Positions 1-13,419 are shown, numbered from the stretch's first letter. The stretch: DNA of 64,000 nt from Takakia lepidozioides (GCA_030704615.1 CM060731.1:49850001-49914000), one strand, 5' to 3'. Translations and numbers: made by a program. The notes: a model not told the origin generated them from the letters alone.

Positions 1-632
1 CCACAATTACCACAAGCAAAGGGAGATAACCGAGATAGAAGACGTGGTAAGAGAGACTATGGAGACTCTAGTAAGATTTTGACAGAATGCGGGAGGGAGA
101 CTTGATCTTGCAGTTGCCAATAGGATCTACCTGGCAGCCGAACCGACACTGCGAGAGGAAGCGCAGGTGGAAGTTGTGGTATACAGCAAAAAGAACTTAT
201 AGCATGAAAAAATCCCGAGTTAGTTGCTACTACAAACACACGGACATGTAGAGAGAAGGTATCAGACACTTCTGCACTGCATACTAGTGTGTACTCCTCA
301 CGACTTTATAACTTCCGCACTTATAATGGGAAGCCGGGCAGACACAGCGACGACGAGGAGGCCTAGAGAGAGGAAACAACAAGGAGAAACGGAAAGGGAG
401 AGACCGAAGGAGCGCGGGCTTTTATGCTCGTTGAGAACGCGCGTGCGAGACACCAGTTTGGGGCGAGAGGCGTGAAGACGCGCAAGCTCGGGCCCATATA
501 GCCACCCGCTATACGCTATCGCCTGGTTTCGCCAGCCGCCCTAACAGCTATCGCCACCAGCCTGGGACGTTACCGCCGCCGCTTTCTCAACACTTTTTTT
601 TTCTCTTTTTATTTATTTATTAGCTAGATAAT

Positions 633-653
633 GCTCTCTCTCTCTCTCTCTCT
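633..653. repeat. CT dinucleotide microsatellite
   Basis: Uninterrupted CT run, about ten units, in non-coding sequence. Confidence 0.9.
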
Positions 654-1284
654 ACTCTCTACCGACCCACACGCCGTCCACAGTTCGAATCCCGTCACCT
701 GCCAGGCTGCGGATGGATGTAAGATGGGGTTTCGTCTGGTGTGCAGGAATAGTTAATGGTCCGCACTTTTGCCGTGAGCCAGTCGCAGAGCCTGTGGCAG
801 CCTGGCAATGATTGCCGGCGACACTCGCTAATCCCGATTAGCTGTCCCGCTTTACGTGGCCTTAATCCGCCTTAATCCCACTTACCCACTTGCTTAGTAT
901 TATATCGCACCGCAGCGGTGCCTGTATTCAAGGATTTGCTGCTTATGCCTTCATGCCTCCTCCTATGCCCATGCATGCCTCCATCATTTTCTATAACGCA
1001 TCATGTATGCATGGAGCGCATGGGCCATGATCGTGATGCCATGCTACGCCATGTGATGGCGTGCAGCACATGCATCTCATATCCGGAGGGGCGGCCGGAG
1101 CTAGCATAAATTAGCATCTCCGTCATCCAACAGTCACGTCGACTTTACTTACATGTTCCGGTATTGTTTTTGTAACAATGCGGGTATTTATGTATTTATC
1201 TGCCTTTGCTTGGTTGTTGATAATCTGTCCCCTCACTAGCGCGTGGCCGGCAACTTGATATGGACACTTACCGTTTTTTTTCGC

Positions 1285-1465
1285 CTTCTATCCCATAACA
1301 ACATCAAGGGCCTCCGCGTCTATCCGATAACAACATGAAGGACCGAGTCCCGACCCTTCATATTTTTCCTCTTCTATCCGATCAACAACATCAAGGGCCT
1401 TCCCTCCCCTTCGGATTTTTCCCCTTCTATCCGATCGACAACATCAAGGGCCTCCCCTCCCCTTT
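1285..1465. repeat. Tandem repeat of about 50 bp
   Basis: The phrase CTTCTATCCGAT followed by ACAACATCAAGGGCCT recurs near 1286, 1320, 1372 and 1424. The second unit is shorter and more diverged. Simple local tandem duplication in non-coding DNA. Confidence 0.8.
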
Positions 1466-3770
1466 CCCACAAAGAAAAAAGCATTTCAACAGCAGTAGAC
1501 GTGTTTGGATTGCTGAGAACCATCGCTGATCGCGACATTTTCTTTATTACACGTATTGTCAAGATGTCAAGGTCGGCAAGGTTATTCATCTTAATTTTCT
1601 TTTAGAAAAGGATGACGCCTCCCAAACGAAGCGTAAATTGTGATTCCTTAGGACAAATGCCTGGTGATCGACAGCTTTTCATGTTAATACAATGTAGTAT
1701 TGAGTCCTCTGAAAGGATTGGGGTGCATATTGAGCCCTTTTGAAAAAGAAAAGAAAAGAAAATTTACTGACCGATGTGACAACTTTTGCACATATACTGA
1801 AAGAGAGCGACCGCCCACAAATCAGATCCGGAAATAATCTCTTTCCAAGTAACTGATTATACTGAGGTAGCGGGATTTGAACCCAGAAGTGCCACCACAT
1901 AAAGATATTAATAGAGATTAATTGGTGAGAATGGGGTACAGTAAACAATGGTGATTGTCGGATTACAGAAGTATAACTTAAACTCGTGGTTTAGTTAGTT
2001 ACTAAATGTGAAGGTACACGGTACCAACGTACCCAGGATGGTTTAGTTACTTACGCTGACGTACAGCTTACTAATAGAGCTGTAATAAGTAAGAAAGATG
2101 TACAGAGAGTAAATACAGCTTTACTAAGTACGCCGCAAAGCGATGGTTGGCGCTTTATTGGCGGCTTGTGTTAGTGCTTTAGTTAGTCCCTTCGTAACTC
2201 TTATCTGCTTTTTATTTTCGTACTCTGTCCATTACTCCCTGTCGATTCCTGTCTCGATCTTTTGTTTCAATATCCAACCTTTTATTTTTTATTTGTTGTT
2301 TGAAACATTTTCTCGAATTTGTACTGTAGTAAGTAGGTGTAGTTGGACAGGAACTAGTTGACTATTGTGTAAAAGACGAGACCTGCAAAGCCGATGGTAT
2401 GTCGTGTCGTCCCCCAAAGTCTTCCCATCGACGTAAATACGCATCATTGTCATCATCAATTTAGTAACGTCGCAAGTGTCGCCGGGAAAACAGATAAATT
2501 AAGGGAGAAAGTGCGACAAGTAGGAAAATAATAATATATATGTCCCTAAGAAAATAAGGGTGGCAAGTTAGTGGGTCCGTCCCCTTTCTTTTAAAAAACA
2601 AATAAAAAAATAAAAAAATACTGGGCTTCCATCCCCATTCTTATTTTAGTTACTAGTTACTACTTAGTGGGCTCCGATCAGGGCCCCCAAAACAAGTAGG
2701 ACCATAGCTATAATATTGAGTTACAGTGATAGATTAGAATTTTATTTATTTATTTTAAAGAATTACAGATAGGTGGATAGATTCAGAAGCAAGATTGGAT
2801 TTTATTACATACTTTGGTAGTCTTGGATTTACTGGAGTATGGCCCAAGCAAAGCGCCAAAAGTAACCAAAATCCTTGGCCCCATTCAAATCTTTTTTCTT
2901 GGGTAGGCGATCCGCTGATTCATTCACAGAATGAGTGAATGTATTGAACAACCTCCAATGACTGATCATGGACCTTTCTACAAGTGACAAAAATGTGAGG
3001 TAGACCCATTGATAAGTATGACAAAATAAATAAGAGGCCCAAGTGAAAAATCAGAAAGTGAGAAGGTGTATCCAAATAATGCAGCCCCTGGTTGGAGTTA
3101 GAGCCATAAATGCAGGCATGTTGATGAAGAATGCCGACAAATCTTTATCCCATAACGTTTGCCGCCAGCTTGCTGCACACCATAACCGTATATATATCCC
3201 GCCCGCTCACCTTTCCTGCCGTTCAATAACGGCCACCGGCGCCCACCGGCGGCCGGGAGTTGGAGGCCCCTCCTTGTGGTGGCGCCCGTCCCCCGTAGCC
3301 CCCTCATCATCGGTGACGTGGTTGGCCGGTCATCGATGGACTGAACGACAGGGAGTATCCGGTCGCCCCGGTTGCATGTCTACACGACATCAGGTGCTGT
3401 CTGGACTCTCAAAGACTTTGACAGCATTGAATTGCTAAAGTAATTTTTTTTTAAGAGATCAACAATGACATACAGGAGTAGCTTTGCTTACTGCAACTTC
3501 AAATATCTATGAATAGGTTCGAAGGCTCATGGAGGTGCAGTTACATTTGGTTATAGGTCCAAGATCCATGTGTGCGCTGCAAGTTGAGCATGTTTTGAGG
3601 GTTCTCTTCTCTGGACTTGCTCTGAGGGCTTGTTCCTCACCGACGGCACGCTCTTTCTGTAATCTGGTAGCTCTTGTTGTAACCTTGAGAATGTTGTGAG
3701 TGAGCCTTTAGCTTTGTCATGTGAGACAGAACAAGACTGTGTCGGCTGGAGCTTCTTCCTCCACAATAGC

Positions 3771-6700
3771 CTAGAGTTTGACACCCAAAGCCTGCAATTG
3801 CGACTCGATGATTTTGTCCCAATCCTTGTTGGCTTTTGGGTTTGCTGGACTCGGATGCATGACATCTCCAACTGTAATTCCAGGAATGCCGCATTCCTTG
3901 ATTCGCTGAGCTGCATACTTGCCTGCACCCTCCACCTCTCTCCCTATTAATCAGGTCACCTCATGGTTAGATGATTAAAGTCTGGAAAGGTCAGTTTTCG
4001 TATTTTTAGGGCTCATGAAAGTAATAACATCAGTTAACACAGTCTAACAAATATCATACTCTTCGCACTAGAACTGTACCAGTGCTGCTGTTAGATAACT
4101 GGATTGGTACATTTGAATTCAGTTGAGTACCGGCCATCTCCTTCTGGAAAATGTGCAGATTGGGTTGCAAAATCTTCACCAAGTGATCAGGTGAGGTTAC
4201 CCCATCGGTAGCTACAGCTTGGGTAGAACTGTGGTTAGCAAGTAATTCACAAATGTTCTCACATCCAGAATGAGTTATTCCATTTGGAACTTTAAAACCC
4301 AATGATCCAACACTTGAAAGCAAATGCTGTTCACCAAATGTGAGCTCCAACCACAAGGGGGTTTGAAACCAGAAAATTTCAATCAAGGAAGCCTATTCCT
4401 TGTGAGAAGAAGACATGAGACCATTTTTTGTGCTTGGCATCGACTCTCCCATCCCAGAGAGGGCAAAAGAGGGACACATACCTATACCCACAACACAACG
4501 AGGTTGAAGAAGGGCTATAACAGAGCATAGTGCCTTGTTGCATGCACTGGTCACAAGCGCTCTTTCAGTGGCAGTCAGCTTGTCTGGCGTCCGGTTCCTA
4601 CATAACCACCACAGATTTCAGGTTCTCAGCATCTGTCGCTTTTGCAACAAGCAGACCTTGTTAAGAGCTCATACAGACACCCCGAACAACATGAAGTAGT
4701 TGCCCAAACAATCCTCTCTTAGACTTTTGGAACTTGGCCCGATCAAAGCCCTCAAATTGCATGATATGCGGCAAGAGCTCAGAAAACAAGAAAGATTGGA
4801 AGTTTCATGAATTTTTCCATGTCTAAAATCAATGCGGTTCTTAGACATTGTATGGATAAGCACACCACACACTGACAAAAAATCTACCAAGGTATTGCAA
4901 TGTACTTTGCCCCCATCACACCTATCAGATTGTTTACTTGGGCCATAACCATCCCAAAGCTTACCAAAACATCAGCACAAAAAAGTAATTTCTTATCTGG
5001 GGCCCTTAAAAAGCAATTGTCTTTTGTGAACAGGACTTACTTGCCAGATGATTCCATGAAAAGCAGTGGGCAGTAGTTGTGAACCCAGAAACGGCTGAAA
5101 AATGCAGTCGGAGTGCCAAAGCGAGCTTGCACCCACCCCCACAGCCTCTTCCCACTCACCTGCTCTGCCAACCTTTTCCTTTTGAGTAAACAAGGGATCT
5201 TTACGTCTGTATAAGAAAGAGACATAGAAAGAAAGTTCTTGTTAGATTTACTCAATGAGCACTCCCTGTGAGTGTTAGCCATGAGTTACCCTTGAAAGGA
5301 AGTCCCTGCAGCACTTGCATGGACTCTTGACAATTAGGTTAGAGGGAATTGAGTGCCGATTAAAAAGTTGGTATTGACATCATACAGGGAAGCATCATTT
5401 CATCTTCCAACTCTGTAATAGATATGCACAATCTAGTCCCCATACCACTTTTAAACTTTTGCTTTTAGCTGTCCGTCCCTAGAAACACGGTGTTGATTTA
5501 GGTGTCCAAAACATACTACACTGCCAAACCACAAAAGAAAAGTGAAGACAATGCTTTCAACACAAGCACATGCAACAGTCACTTGTTAAGATCCTCAGAT
5601 CTCCCTCGGCCATTGTTTGTTCCCATCAACTCTAGAAGGGTGTGTCTGAAGCTATATAAACTGGCAGTCGCAAGCAGAGAGAGAGAGGAGAAAGAGAGTA
5701 CACCTCACGGCGAGGGCAGGCCAACCCAAGAACGGGCCTCTTTGGATGAGTTTTCTCAGGAGACCGCACCTGCACAATCCCTGCCCTTTGAGTGAGCAAA
5801 GAATTGTTGATGAACCTGCATGGGGAAACCTTGCAAGGCAAGGTCAAGACCAAGGATAAGGCTATCTCTTGCTAAACCCATTGATGAGTACATGACAAGG
5901 TGGGTGGCATCCTGGTTCTTTATGGCCGTTACTGTCTTCATGTTTATCTTGTATTTTCAGTCGGATTTTATGTTCACCCTTTGATACAGCCACAGGTTAT
6001 TGTTCAGCACTTGACTCATGAAGAGAAGAAGGGAGTCGCCCCTTGCACCAGATGGACCATAGGGGCTTAATGGAGAAGACCTGGAAGGTCTCCAATTTCA
6101 ACTTCGCTCATCAAGGTCATGATTTCACCAGGTGACTATTGAGTAAGCTTAGAAGTAGAGATTACCTTCCCAGTTATTTGGAGAAAGTCACGAATGAGGA
6201 CAGGATCTCCAAAGGGCACCCCTGTCTTCTCCCATACACAACCAGACAGAGTTGGAAGTCACAACTTTAAATCCCATAAACAAGACTATTACATGACCTC
6301 AGCAGCAGCCTCCCTCCTTCCCTTCATCAAATACACAAGCAAAATGTAAATGGGGCAGACCTGTGCCATGCCATACGGACCCGGATTCATGCCCACCAGC
6401 AACACCTCCACCTTCCTCCCTCCTGCATCTCCAAGATCCACTTCAAGGTTGCAGATTCAAATATTCTGAGATATGATATAAGCTTTTGTGTGATGAGGCA
6501 ATAGCTCTACACAAATCTCCCCACCTTCCCTAGATTTGAAGCGCTAACTCCTGTACGGATACAAAATTTACAGACCCGTCCAACATAGGTTATATACTAG
6601 ATCAGAACGGTATCATCACTCTGAAAGTGACAGTTCAGGATTAAAATGGCAGCCTAGCTAGCCACAATCACGTGTACGACATTTTAAGTGCCACTCAGTG

Positions 6701-8696
6701 ACATTCCTATATTCACGAGTTAGACTAAAATCACATTTGGAAGCACACAACTAAAGAGGGCTGAAGGAAGAAAGAAAGAGGGAAAGATATATTTGAGGCT
6801 CAAAGGACCCAAGAGACACAAAACAAAACAACACCATAGAACTACATTCAGGACATCAACAAAACAGAATAAATAGAACTAAAGAAGTATCCAAATGCGG
6901 CCGAACCATGGATGGCTCCTGCAGGTGGGATGCAAGGCACTTTGGATTTGAAGAGAAGGTGCAGAGAAAGAGAATTGTAACAGCCACAGGAAGCATCAAA
7001 CAAGTGCACTACAAAGTTGAGGCTGCACAATTATAAAAATGGCTAACGAAGGACACATACCGTATTTGCACACATAGTCTTCATGTGGCTCCCTTGCATA
7101 CAGCAACGGATTGTATCTGAAGGGTCATAGCCACACATTTGGTCACCAGTTCATGCCCATTTCGTCTCTCTTCTCTTGCCCCACAGTTTATCTACTGTCA
7201 GTGTTTAATTACACCCCCTTGTAGCCATTATTAATTGATACCGCCACACTACCGTGCATCTATATATACTGGTGTTGATAGACTGACAGTCCTCTGGAGT
7301 GTACATCATCCTACTGTGTTACAGAAAGAGCCCCTCTTCTCTCATACCTCTTTGGCTCTTCTCCCCTTTCTGCTCTCATTGAGGACATACTTCCTTCTCA
7401 TTTACAGAAAGTGCAGCTTTGGAAGTCACCAATATCACTTACCAACTGGTGCCCCGTAGGACATTCAGGCTTCAGTCAAAAGAGAGTTTCCTTTCTTTCT
7501 GAGCTTTCTGCGCACGTTATAAAGTTCAATTTCATTTCACTTCATTTCTTAAACTTAGGGGAATACAAGCATTTTGGGTTTTTCTGCGGGGTTTAGGGTA
7601 TTTGATCTACTGGTGTAAGTCATTCAATATGCTGTGCAAATCAATCTATTAACAGCAACAATGCACAGTGTATACACATTTGTGACATTCATGAAGAACT
7701 GTGCGGAAGAAAATTCCTCATGAGGTCCAACGTACTTCTGTGCTAAGATTGCAATGACAGTGGACGATGCCATAGGAGGAAAGAAAAAAGCTTACACACA
7801 AGCAACGGGAGCCTTGAAAGTCAGAGGGGCCAGTGCAGCAACCAAATCATCCACAACATTCAGCAGCGCCTCACAACCTCCCTTCAACATCACATGAACC
7901 ACAAAATGACAAAGTTCAGTTGTTTGAGAAATAGATCAAATCCAAACTTCACTAAAGCCAAGAAACATTTCAATTCAATCCCAAACATCTGAACATAAGT
8001 GCTGGCAAAAAATTTCCAGTAAGAAAGAAGTAGAAAGTGAACTCCAGAAATGCTTTTATGACATGACTGGATTTGTACCGGAAGTATCTCGGCAGTGCCC
8101 GAAATGGTTCCCTTGTTTGTTTGGCAAAGCGTTGATACATCGTCCTCACCACATTTCGTCCTTTTCTGAGGATCCCCAGCACTTTCTGTACTGCAGGCAT
8201 CCCCCAAGGCATCCGAACCTTGGGGTTCTGCACCATCTGAGATCAGGGTTTTGTCAGTTGTAGAGCACTCCAATCTATTCCACATTCGCGTGCCCTGGCC
8301 ACCATTAATTGTGAAGGTACTAACCTTCGTGAAAGAGGCTTGTGTTGTAACTCGGGGATTTGAGTCACAAACATGCCGAAACTGAGAGAATTCATTTGAG
8401 AGATTGGATACATTTGAAGATACGTCTTTGATTGAGAGGTGGGTGGTGGAATCCAAGCTCCCCGCTCTCGATGACCCCCGCCTCTCAGCTCTGGCAGCTC
8501 TGTCTAGCCTTGTAACAGCAACCGGTTGCTTCATACCAATTGGCAACTTCTCGTTGGTTGCAATCCGTGCCCGCTTACCTCCTGCTCGCCTATCATTGAG
8601 TGGGACTGAGAAATCCGCAGACAGCCTCTTGGATGCAGACATGGTGGCAGCCACTGCCTTTGTGCCGATTGTCATCTTGCTCGTGCAAGGGTTCAC
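3771..8696 (-). CDS. SMUG1: SMUG1-type uracil-DNA glycosylase, nine exons
   Basis: Base-excision repair glycosylase predicted to remove uracil and oxidised pyrimidines from DNA. Exons, from the 5' end: 8696-8079, 7881-7796, 7116-7061, 6422-6361, 6225-6166, 5769-5704, 5159-5041, 4597-4482, 3922-3771. All junctions are GT-AG and the phases join cleanly into about 444 codons; the end of exon 1 is the least certain. Family motifs appear in the right order: GMNPGPYGMAQ then TGVPFGD (catalytic Asn motif), HPKRPVLGLACP, VHNYCPLLFMESSGKNRTP, VVGIGKYAAQR, and MHPSPANPKANKDW (catalytic His motif). The first ~200 residues have no animal SMUG1 counterpart and are basic near the start, perhaps targeting or regulatory; ATGs at 8675 and 8642 are alternative starts. 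Known from the family: SMUG1 is classically animal and bacterial, so a plant copy is notable. Confidence 0.88.
7499..7550 (+). repeat. Short retroposon-like repeat with ATTTC tail, copy 1
   Basis: Contains GAGCTTTC, then ACGTTATAAAG, then an irregular ATTTC-type tail. It lies in the second intron of the SMUG1-like gene. The same module occurs at 15650-15706 and, inverted, at 34124-34182. This is the most diverged of the three copies. Confidence 0.55.
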
Positions 8697-10162
8697 ATAA
8701 ATCTGACTACCTGATGATCACTAGCAGGAACGATGCTAAACTACATTGACTGGCCCACTGCTTCAGGCCAGTACTAGGACATGTAATCACTCAAATTGTA
8801 GAGAACTACTATCATCTGCCCAGTTCATCACATTCACAGCGCTAGAAAGACGCATTTTTCTCTCAACTACTTCAACAACTCTAGCTGACTTCAGTAATGA
8901 ATTAGGACAGGAAGGTCGCAACCTCTCCAATTGGCAAAGAAAAAATTGGCAACTGGCAAAGAGTGGCCGGGAAATAACATTGATGTGCCTAACTCCAATT
9001 GGGCCGTTTTTGCAAAATCCACAGTTCGAGCATGCAGACCTCAACTCGAGTTGTTGGGCAACTGGTTTCAAAATGGATCAAACTGGGCTTACGCTTTCAA
9101 ACAGGAATGTGCAGATGGGTGATCCATGGCACTAGGCGAGCTCGCTGGTGGCTTGCGCAGCCACGAGCATGGCAGCGTGCCCATGCGCTCTCATGGGCGC
9201 ACAGGCCGAGACGAAGACCCTGTCTTCTTATGGCGGAAGAGGGGCGGGATGCCACACATCATGCAGCCGATTGAAGGGGCAGGGATTGCAGCTGAAACGG
9301 GCTACCTTGGTCAGGACGGACCAGAGTCACTTGCAAGTGATGGCTATGACGCCTCTCCAGCCTGAAGCGAGAGCGAATGAAGGTAGGGGCACCGAAATTC
9401 TTTGCATGTCTTTGGTCTCTCTAAACTTTTGGTGGTCCAGGCTCCGTTTTGTCCTTGATTCAACCCAGCACAAGCTGCACCCTCTCCATCCATCAACTGC
9501 TTCAGTATTTCCTGAATCATACGAGTATATTCAATTATTTACATTGTGTGTGTGCATGTCTGTATTGGTATAACAATTCGGTCGGGCTTTCCAGATTTCC
9601 TCTAGACATCCCTTCGCACAAGCATCAATCTGCTGTGTGAGAGCTGCCCAGCAGTTAGATCCCAACAAGGCCAGGGCTTCAGGCTCAGCCTCGAGATTTA
9701 CAAAGTTGTTGAACAGAGGTGCAGGGACTATCTTCTTGATGGCCCTGAAGTGGAGGGTCACTCTATGGTGAGAATACCCCAGACATTGTATCAGAAAATG
9801 AATATTTTTTTCAGGCCGCTTGCGATGCGAGCATCGACAATCTACCTTTCCTCTCTGCATCTATTTGTTGTTCAAAGATACCGGTCATCCTTAAGGTCCT
9901 CACCCATGTCACAGACCTCAAACAAGTTCAGGGAAGCTTTATGCCTAACACCGTTATTTTGAAAAAAAAAAAAGAGACAGAGAAAAACTTTATAATATCC
10001 TGAGAGAGGTGTTAAATTTATGGAAATTATTCACTATCATTCCTTGAAGTCACGCATATATAGGAGCTACTGAAGTTATGAAGCACCAGCAGAGCTCAAT
10101 AGGGACTGGGTAATAGGAAGCCAAAGTTCTCATGGTCTTGCAATTCTTGCACACAGGTCAAG
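8697..10162. other. Intergenic: SMUG1-like gene 5' flank and start of PPR1 unit
   Basis: Up to about 9.1 kb this is the upstream flank of the glycosylase gene on the other strand. From about 9.24 kb it is the diverged 5' part of the duplicated PPR unit, including the first-exon relic at 9249-9365. No other coding sequence is supported. Confidence 0.5.
9249..9365 (+). pseudogene. Relic of the PPR unit first exon, PPR1 copy
   Basis: An ATG-started frame of 38 codons (begins MPHIMQ, contains ESLASDGYDASPA) aligns with the open exon at 28992-29131 (begins MGGKPHVMQ, contains LASDGYDDSLAS). In this copy a TGA stops the frame before the expected splice donor. I infer that it was the first coding exon of the ancestral PPR gene. 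Function unknown. Confidence 0.45.
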
Positions 10163-10236
10163 CAGTGAGTAAGAAAAGGCTTTGGCAGGAGTTCTTGGTT
10201 GGATCGTTCACACTGGTGGGACAACAGGTTTGATAA
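10163..10236 (+). pseudogene. Decayed PDF-motif exon upstream of PPR1
   Basis: Encodes LWQEF and, after a frame change, WWDNRFDN. It is homologous to the open exon at 34592-34671 (LWQEFFSDPSEWWDNRFDK). The frameshift in the middle means that this copy cannot contribute the motif. Confidence 0.55.
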
Positions 10237-10537
10237 TGTGAGGCCATCTTCATTAGAATGTTGATGAGGAATGATTGTGAGTTAAGCTGGCATGATGATG
10301 ATGTTTGTGGACTGGACTGTATCTCAGGCTGCTTAAATTGTTGATAGTTTTGCTCTTCATCATGGAAAAGCAGCAAAAGTGTTTCTTACTGTTGCTATGA
10401 CTGGATGGTCCAAAAGTAGTTGTTCTCTTTTTTGGAAAATGCTTGGAGTTTTGGTGGTTATCCATCGTCCATTGGAAGCTGTAGTTGAGTGTGGCTGACC
10501 AGCTGCCGTTTTACAGAAAAGTCCACACGCCAGATAT

Positions 10538-13419
10538 ATGCAGACAAAGGAGGTCCTTCGGATTCAAGGTTGGTCAAATCCCCCTTGGGTTAAAGCACAG
10601 CTAGCTGCCACCCTGCAAGGTCGAGCACAATCTGGTGATGGTTCTGATATCGATGTAGGCCATGGAGCTCCATACCCAGAATACAAACGGTATTGTCAAA
10701 GAGCATATTTGGTACTATATATTCTGAGAATAGATGCCTGCAGTAGTAGTTGTAGCTCTGATAATACATACAAAAGAGCATGTTCTCATGCAGAGGTTTG
10801 TTGTTTGAAAGTATCCAGGCTTTTGAGTTGAGTCTAAAGGTTTGCAGCTAAGCGTGTTTTCATTCATGCAGGAGGGTGGGGTTGACTCAGGAAGAGCAGT
10901 TTGTTGGACAGCAGACTAGTGGCAGTGGTAGCACCTACACCATAACCCGTGATTGTGAAAAAGTACCCAGAGAGGAACTCAAGAGGAACTCTTCTGACAG
11001 TTGTGAGGGTATGAGGACTCTATGTAATGCAGGAAAATTGAAAGAGGCACTGCACATTTTGAACCAACGAGTGCTTTGGGCAGACTCCAGCACTTACGTC
11101 TGTCTCTTGCAGGAGTGCATCAAGATGAAAAGTCTGGCAGAGGGAAAGCAGGTGCACAGCCACATTATCCGGAGTGGATTCAAGCAGAGCCTCTTTCTAC
11201 TCAACACCCTTGTCAACATGTATGCCAAGTGTGGGAGCATGATGGATGCATGTGAGGTGTTTGAGAACATGAGGGAACGAAATTTGTTTACATGGACTAT
11301 AATGATAGCAGCATATGCCAAGAATGGGTGTGGGAGAGAGGCTTTGGAGATCTATGAGGACATGAAACGGGAAGGAGTAACGCCCAACAATGTTACATTC
11401 GTTTCGGTTCTTATAGCATGTGCCAGCCTAGGAACCCTGGAAAAAGGGCAAGAGGTCCATGCTGACATCATCGAAGCTGGTATTTCGCCAGATATCATCA
11501 TGGATAGTGCCCTTACTGATATGTATGCTAAATGTGGGAGCATAAAGGATGCACGCCAAGTATTCGACAAAATGGTCAAAAGGAATGTGGTCTCATGGAC
11601 TGCCATGATCACAGGGTATGTTCAGCATGGGTGTAGTGAAGAGGCTCTTGAGATCTACAAGCAAATGATATGGGAAGGGGTGGCCCCCAACAAGGTCACA
11701 TTCATTGGTGTTCTCAATGCTTGTGCCAGCCTTGGAGCCCTAACAAAGGGCAAAGAGGTCCATGCTGAGATCGTCAAAGCTAGAATTATGCCATATATTA
11801 AATTGGAGACTGCTCTTGTAAACATGTATGCCAAATGTGGGAGCATGCAGCATGCGCAACAAGTGTTTGACAATATGGCTCAACGGGATGTGGTCTCATG
11901 GAGCACCATGATCGCCGGATATGCTCAGCAGGGGTGTGGTAGGGAGGCTCTGGAGATCTACGAGCAAATGATAAGGGAAGGCACGACCCCAGACAAGGTC
12001 ACGTATATTTCAGTCCTCAATGCGTGTGCCAGTCTTGGAGCCCTGGACAAGGGCAAAGTGGTCCATGCTAACATGAGCAAAAGTGAAACTGTTCCAGATA
12101 TCACTCTAGAGAATACCCTTGTTGACATGTATGCTAAATGTGGGAGCATAAATGATGCACATGAAGTGTTCAACAAAATGTCTGAACGAGATGTGGTCTC
12201 ATGGAGCACCATCATTACAGGATATGCCCAGCATGGGTGTTGTAGGGAGGCTTGTAAGATCTATGAGCAAATGCAACGGGAAGGGGTGACCCCTGACAGA
12301 ATCACTTTCATTTCAGTTCTCCATGCCTGTGCTAGCCTTGGAGCGCTGGAAAAGGGCAAAGAGGTCCATGCTGACATCATGAAATCTGGGGTCACCTCAT
12401 ATCTTAATTTGGAGACAGCTCTTGTTGACATGTATGCCAAATGTGGAAGTGTGAAGGAGGCGAGTGAAGTGTTCAACAATATGGCTCAACGAGATGTGGT
12501 CTCATGGAGTGCAATGATCGCAGGATATGGTCAGCATGGGTGTGGGAGGGAGGCCCTTGAACTGTTTGAACAAATGCAACGGGAATGCTTCAGGCCAAAC
12601 AACGTCACCTTCATCTCCCTCCTCTCTGCCTGTAGCCACACGGGCCTAGTGGATGAGGGCTGTCATTACTTTGAGTCTATGAGGGGAGATCATGGCCTCG
12701 TTCCTACGGTGGAGCATGTCAGCTGCATGGTGGACCTTCTCGGCCGTGCTGGACAACTGGAGGAGGCAGAGGAATTCATTAAAAAAATGCCAATCAAATT
12801 AGATGCTGGAGTGTGGAGGGCTTTGCTTGGTGCCTGCAGAATTCATGGCAATGCAAAGGTAGCAGAACGCACAGCAAGAAACATTCTCAAGATGGATCCA
12901 CAGCATGCTGCAGCTTATGTGCTCCTATCAAACATCTATGCTGCAGCTGGCAGGTGGGATGATAAATCAAAGGTGAGAAAAATGATGGAGGAGAGAGGCA
13001 TCAAAAAGGAGCCAGGACGCAGCTGCATTGAGGTCGACGACCACTTGCACACATTTGTTGTAGAAGACAAAATGCATCCACGAATTGAGGAAATCCATGC
13101 TGAACTACAGAGATTGTCTGGCAGTATGAAGGAGGCCGGCTATGTGCCTGACACCCGCTTTATATTGCATGATGTGGAGGATGAGCAAAAGGAATTTTCT
13201 CTTTGCTACCACAGTGAGAAGCTGGCCATTGCTTTTGGGCTCATCAGCACACCCCCTGGGATGCCTATTCACATCATCAAGAACCTTAGAGTGTGTGGTG
13301 ACTGCCACACCGCCACCAAGTTCATCTCAAAGATTGTTGGGAGACGAGTCGTTGTACGAGATGCCAACCGTTTTCACCACTTCCAAAATGGATTCTGTTC
13401 TTGTGGGGATTACTGGTGA
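10538..13419 (+). CDS. PPR1: PLS-class PPR protein with DYW domain
   Basis: Predicted organelle C-to-U RNA editing factor: the PPR tract reads RNA and the DYW domain is the cytidine deaminase. Main exon 10872-13419. It opens directly after a splice acceptor and lacks the ATG found at that spot in PPR2, PPR4 and PPR5 (here AGG). An upstream exon, 10538-10689, starts with ATG, carries [11 protein letters not shown] and joins in phase, giving about 899 residues. Otherwise the first in-frame ATG of the main exon is 11011. The PPR tract is made of near-identical 101-residue P-L-S blocks (MYAKCGS spaced exactly 303 bp). E1/E2, the PG box (GYVPDTR), [21 protein letters not shown] and the terminal CSCGDYW are all present, so the deaminase zinc ligands and catalytic Glu look intact. 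No clear transit peptide is visible. Confidence 0.85.

Larger units (their letters stand above)
1..3770. other. Intergenic region, no convincing gene
   Basis: No reading frame here has a recognisable domain or a believable exon chain. The stretch holds a CT microsatellite near 633-653, a tandem repeat at 1285-1465, AT-rich sequence from about 1.98 to 2.95 kb, and pieces resembling an RNA polymerase III B box near 682-695 (+) and 1868-1880 (-). A 131-codon frame at 3043-3438 is Arg/Pro/Ser-rich with no known motif and lies just beyond the 3' end of the uracil-DNA glycosylase gene, so it is not called. Confidence 0.6.

Noticed and set aside
3043-3438. 131-codon frame, Arg/Pro/Ser-rich
   Set aside because: No domain, no splice context, composition typical of a chance GC-rich frame.
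11094-12479. Minus-strand open frames inside the PPR exons
   Set aside because: They repeat every 303 bp opposite the PPR repeats and are antisense shadows of the coding strand.
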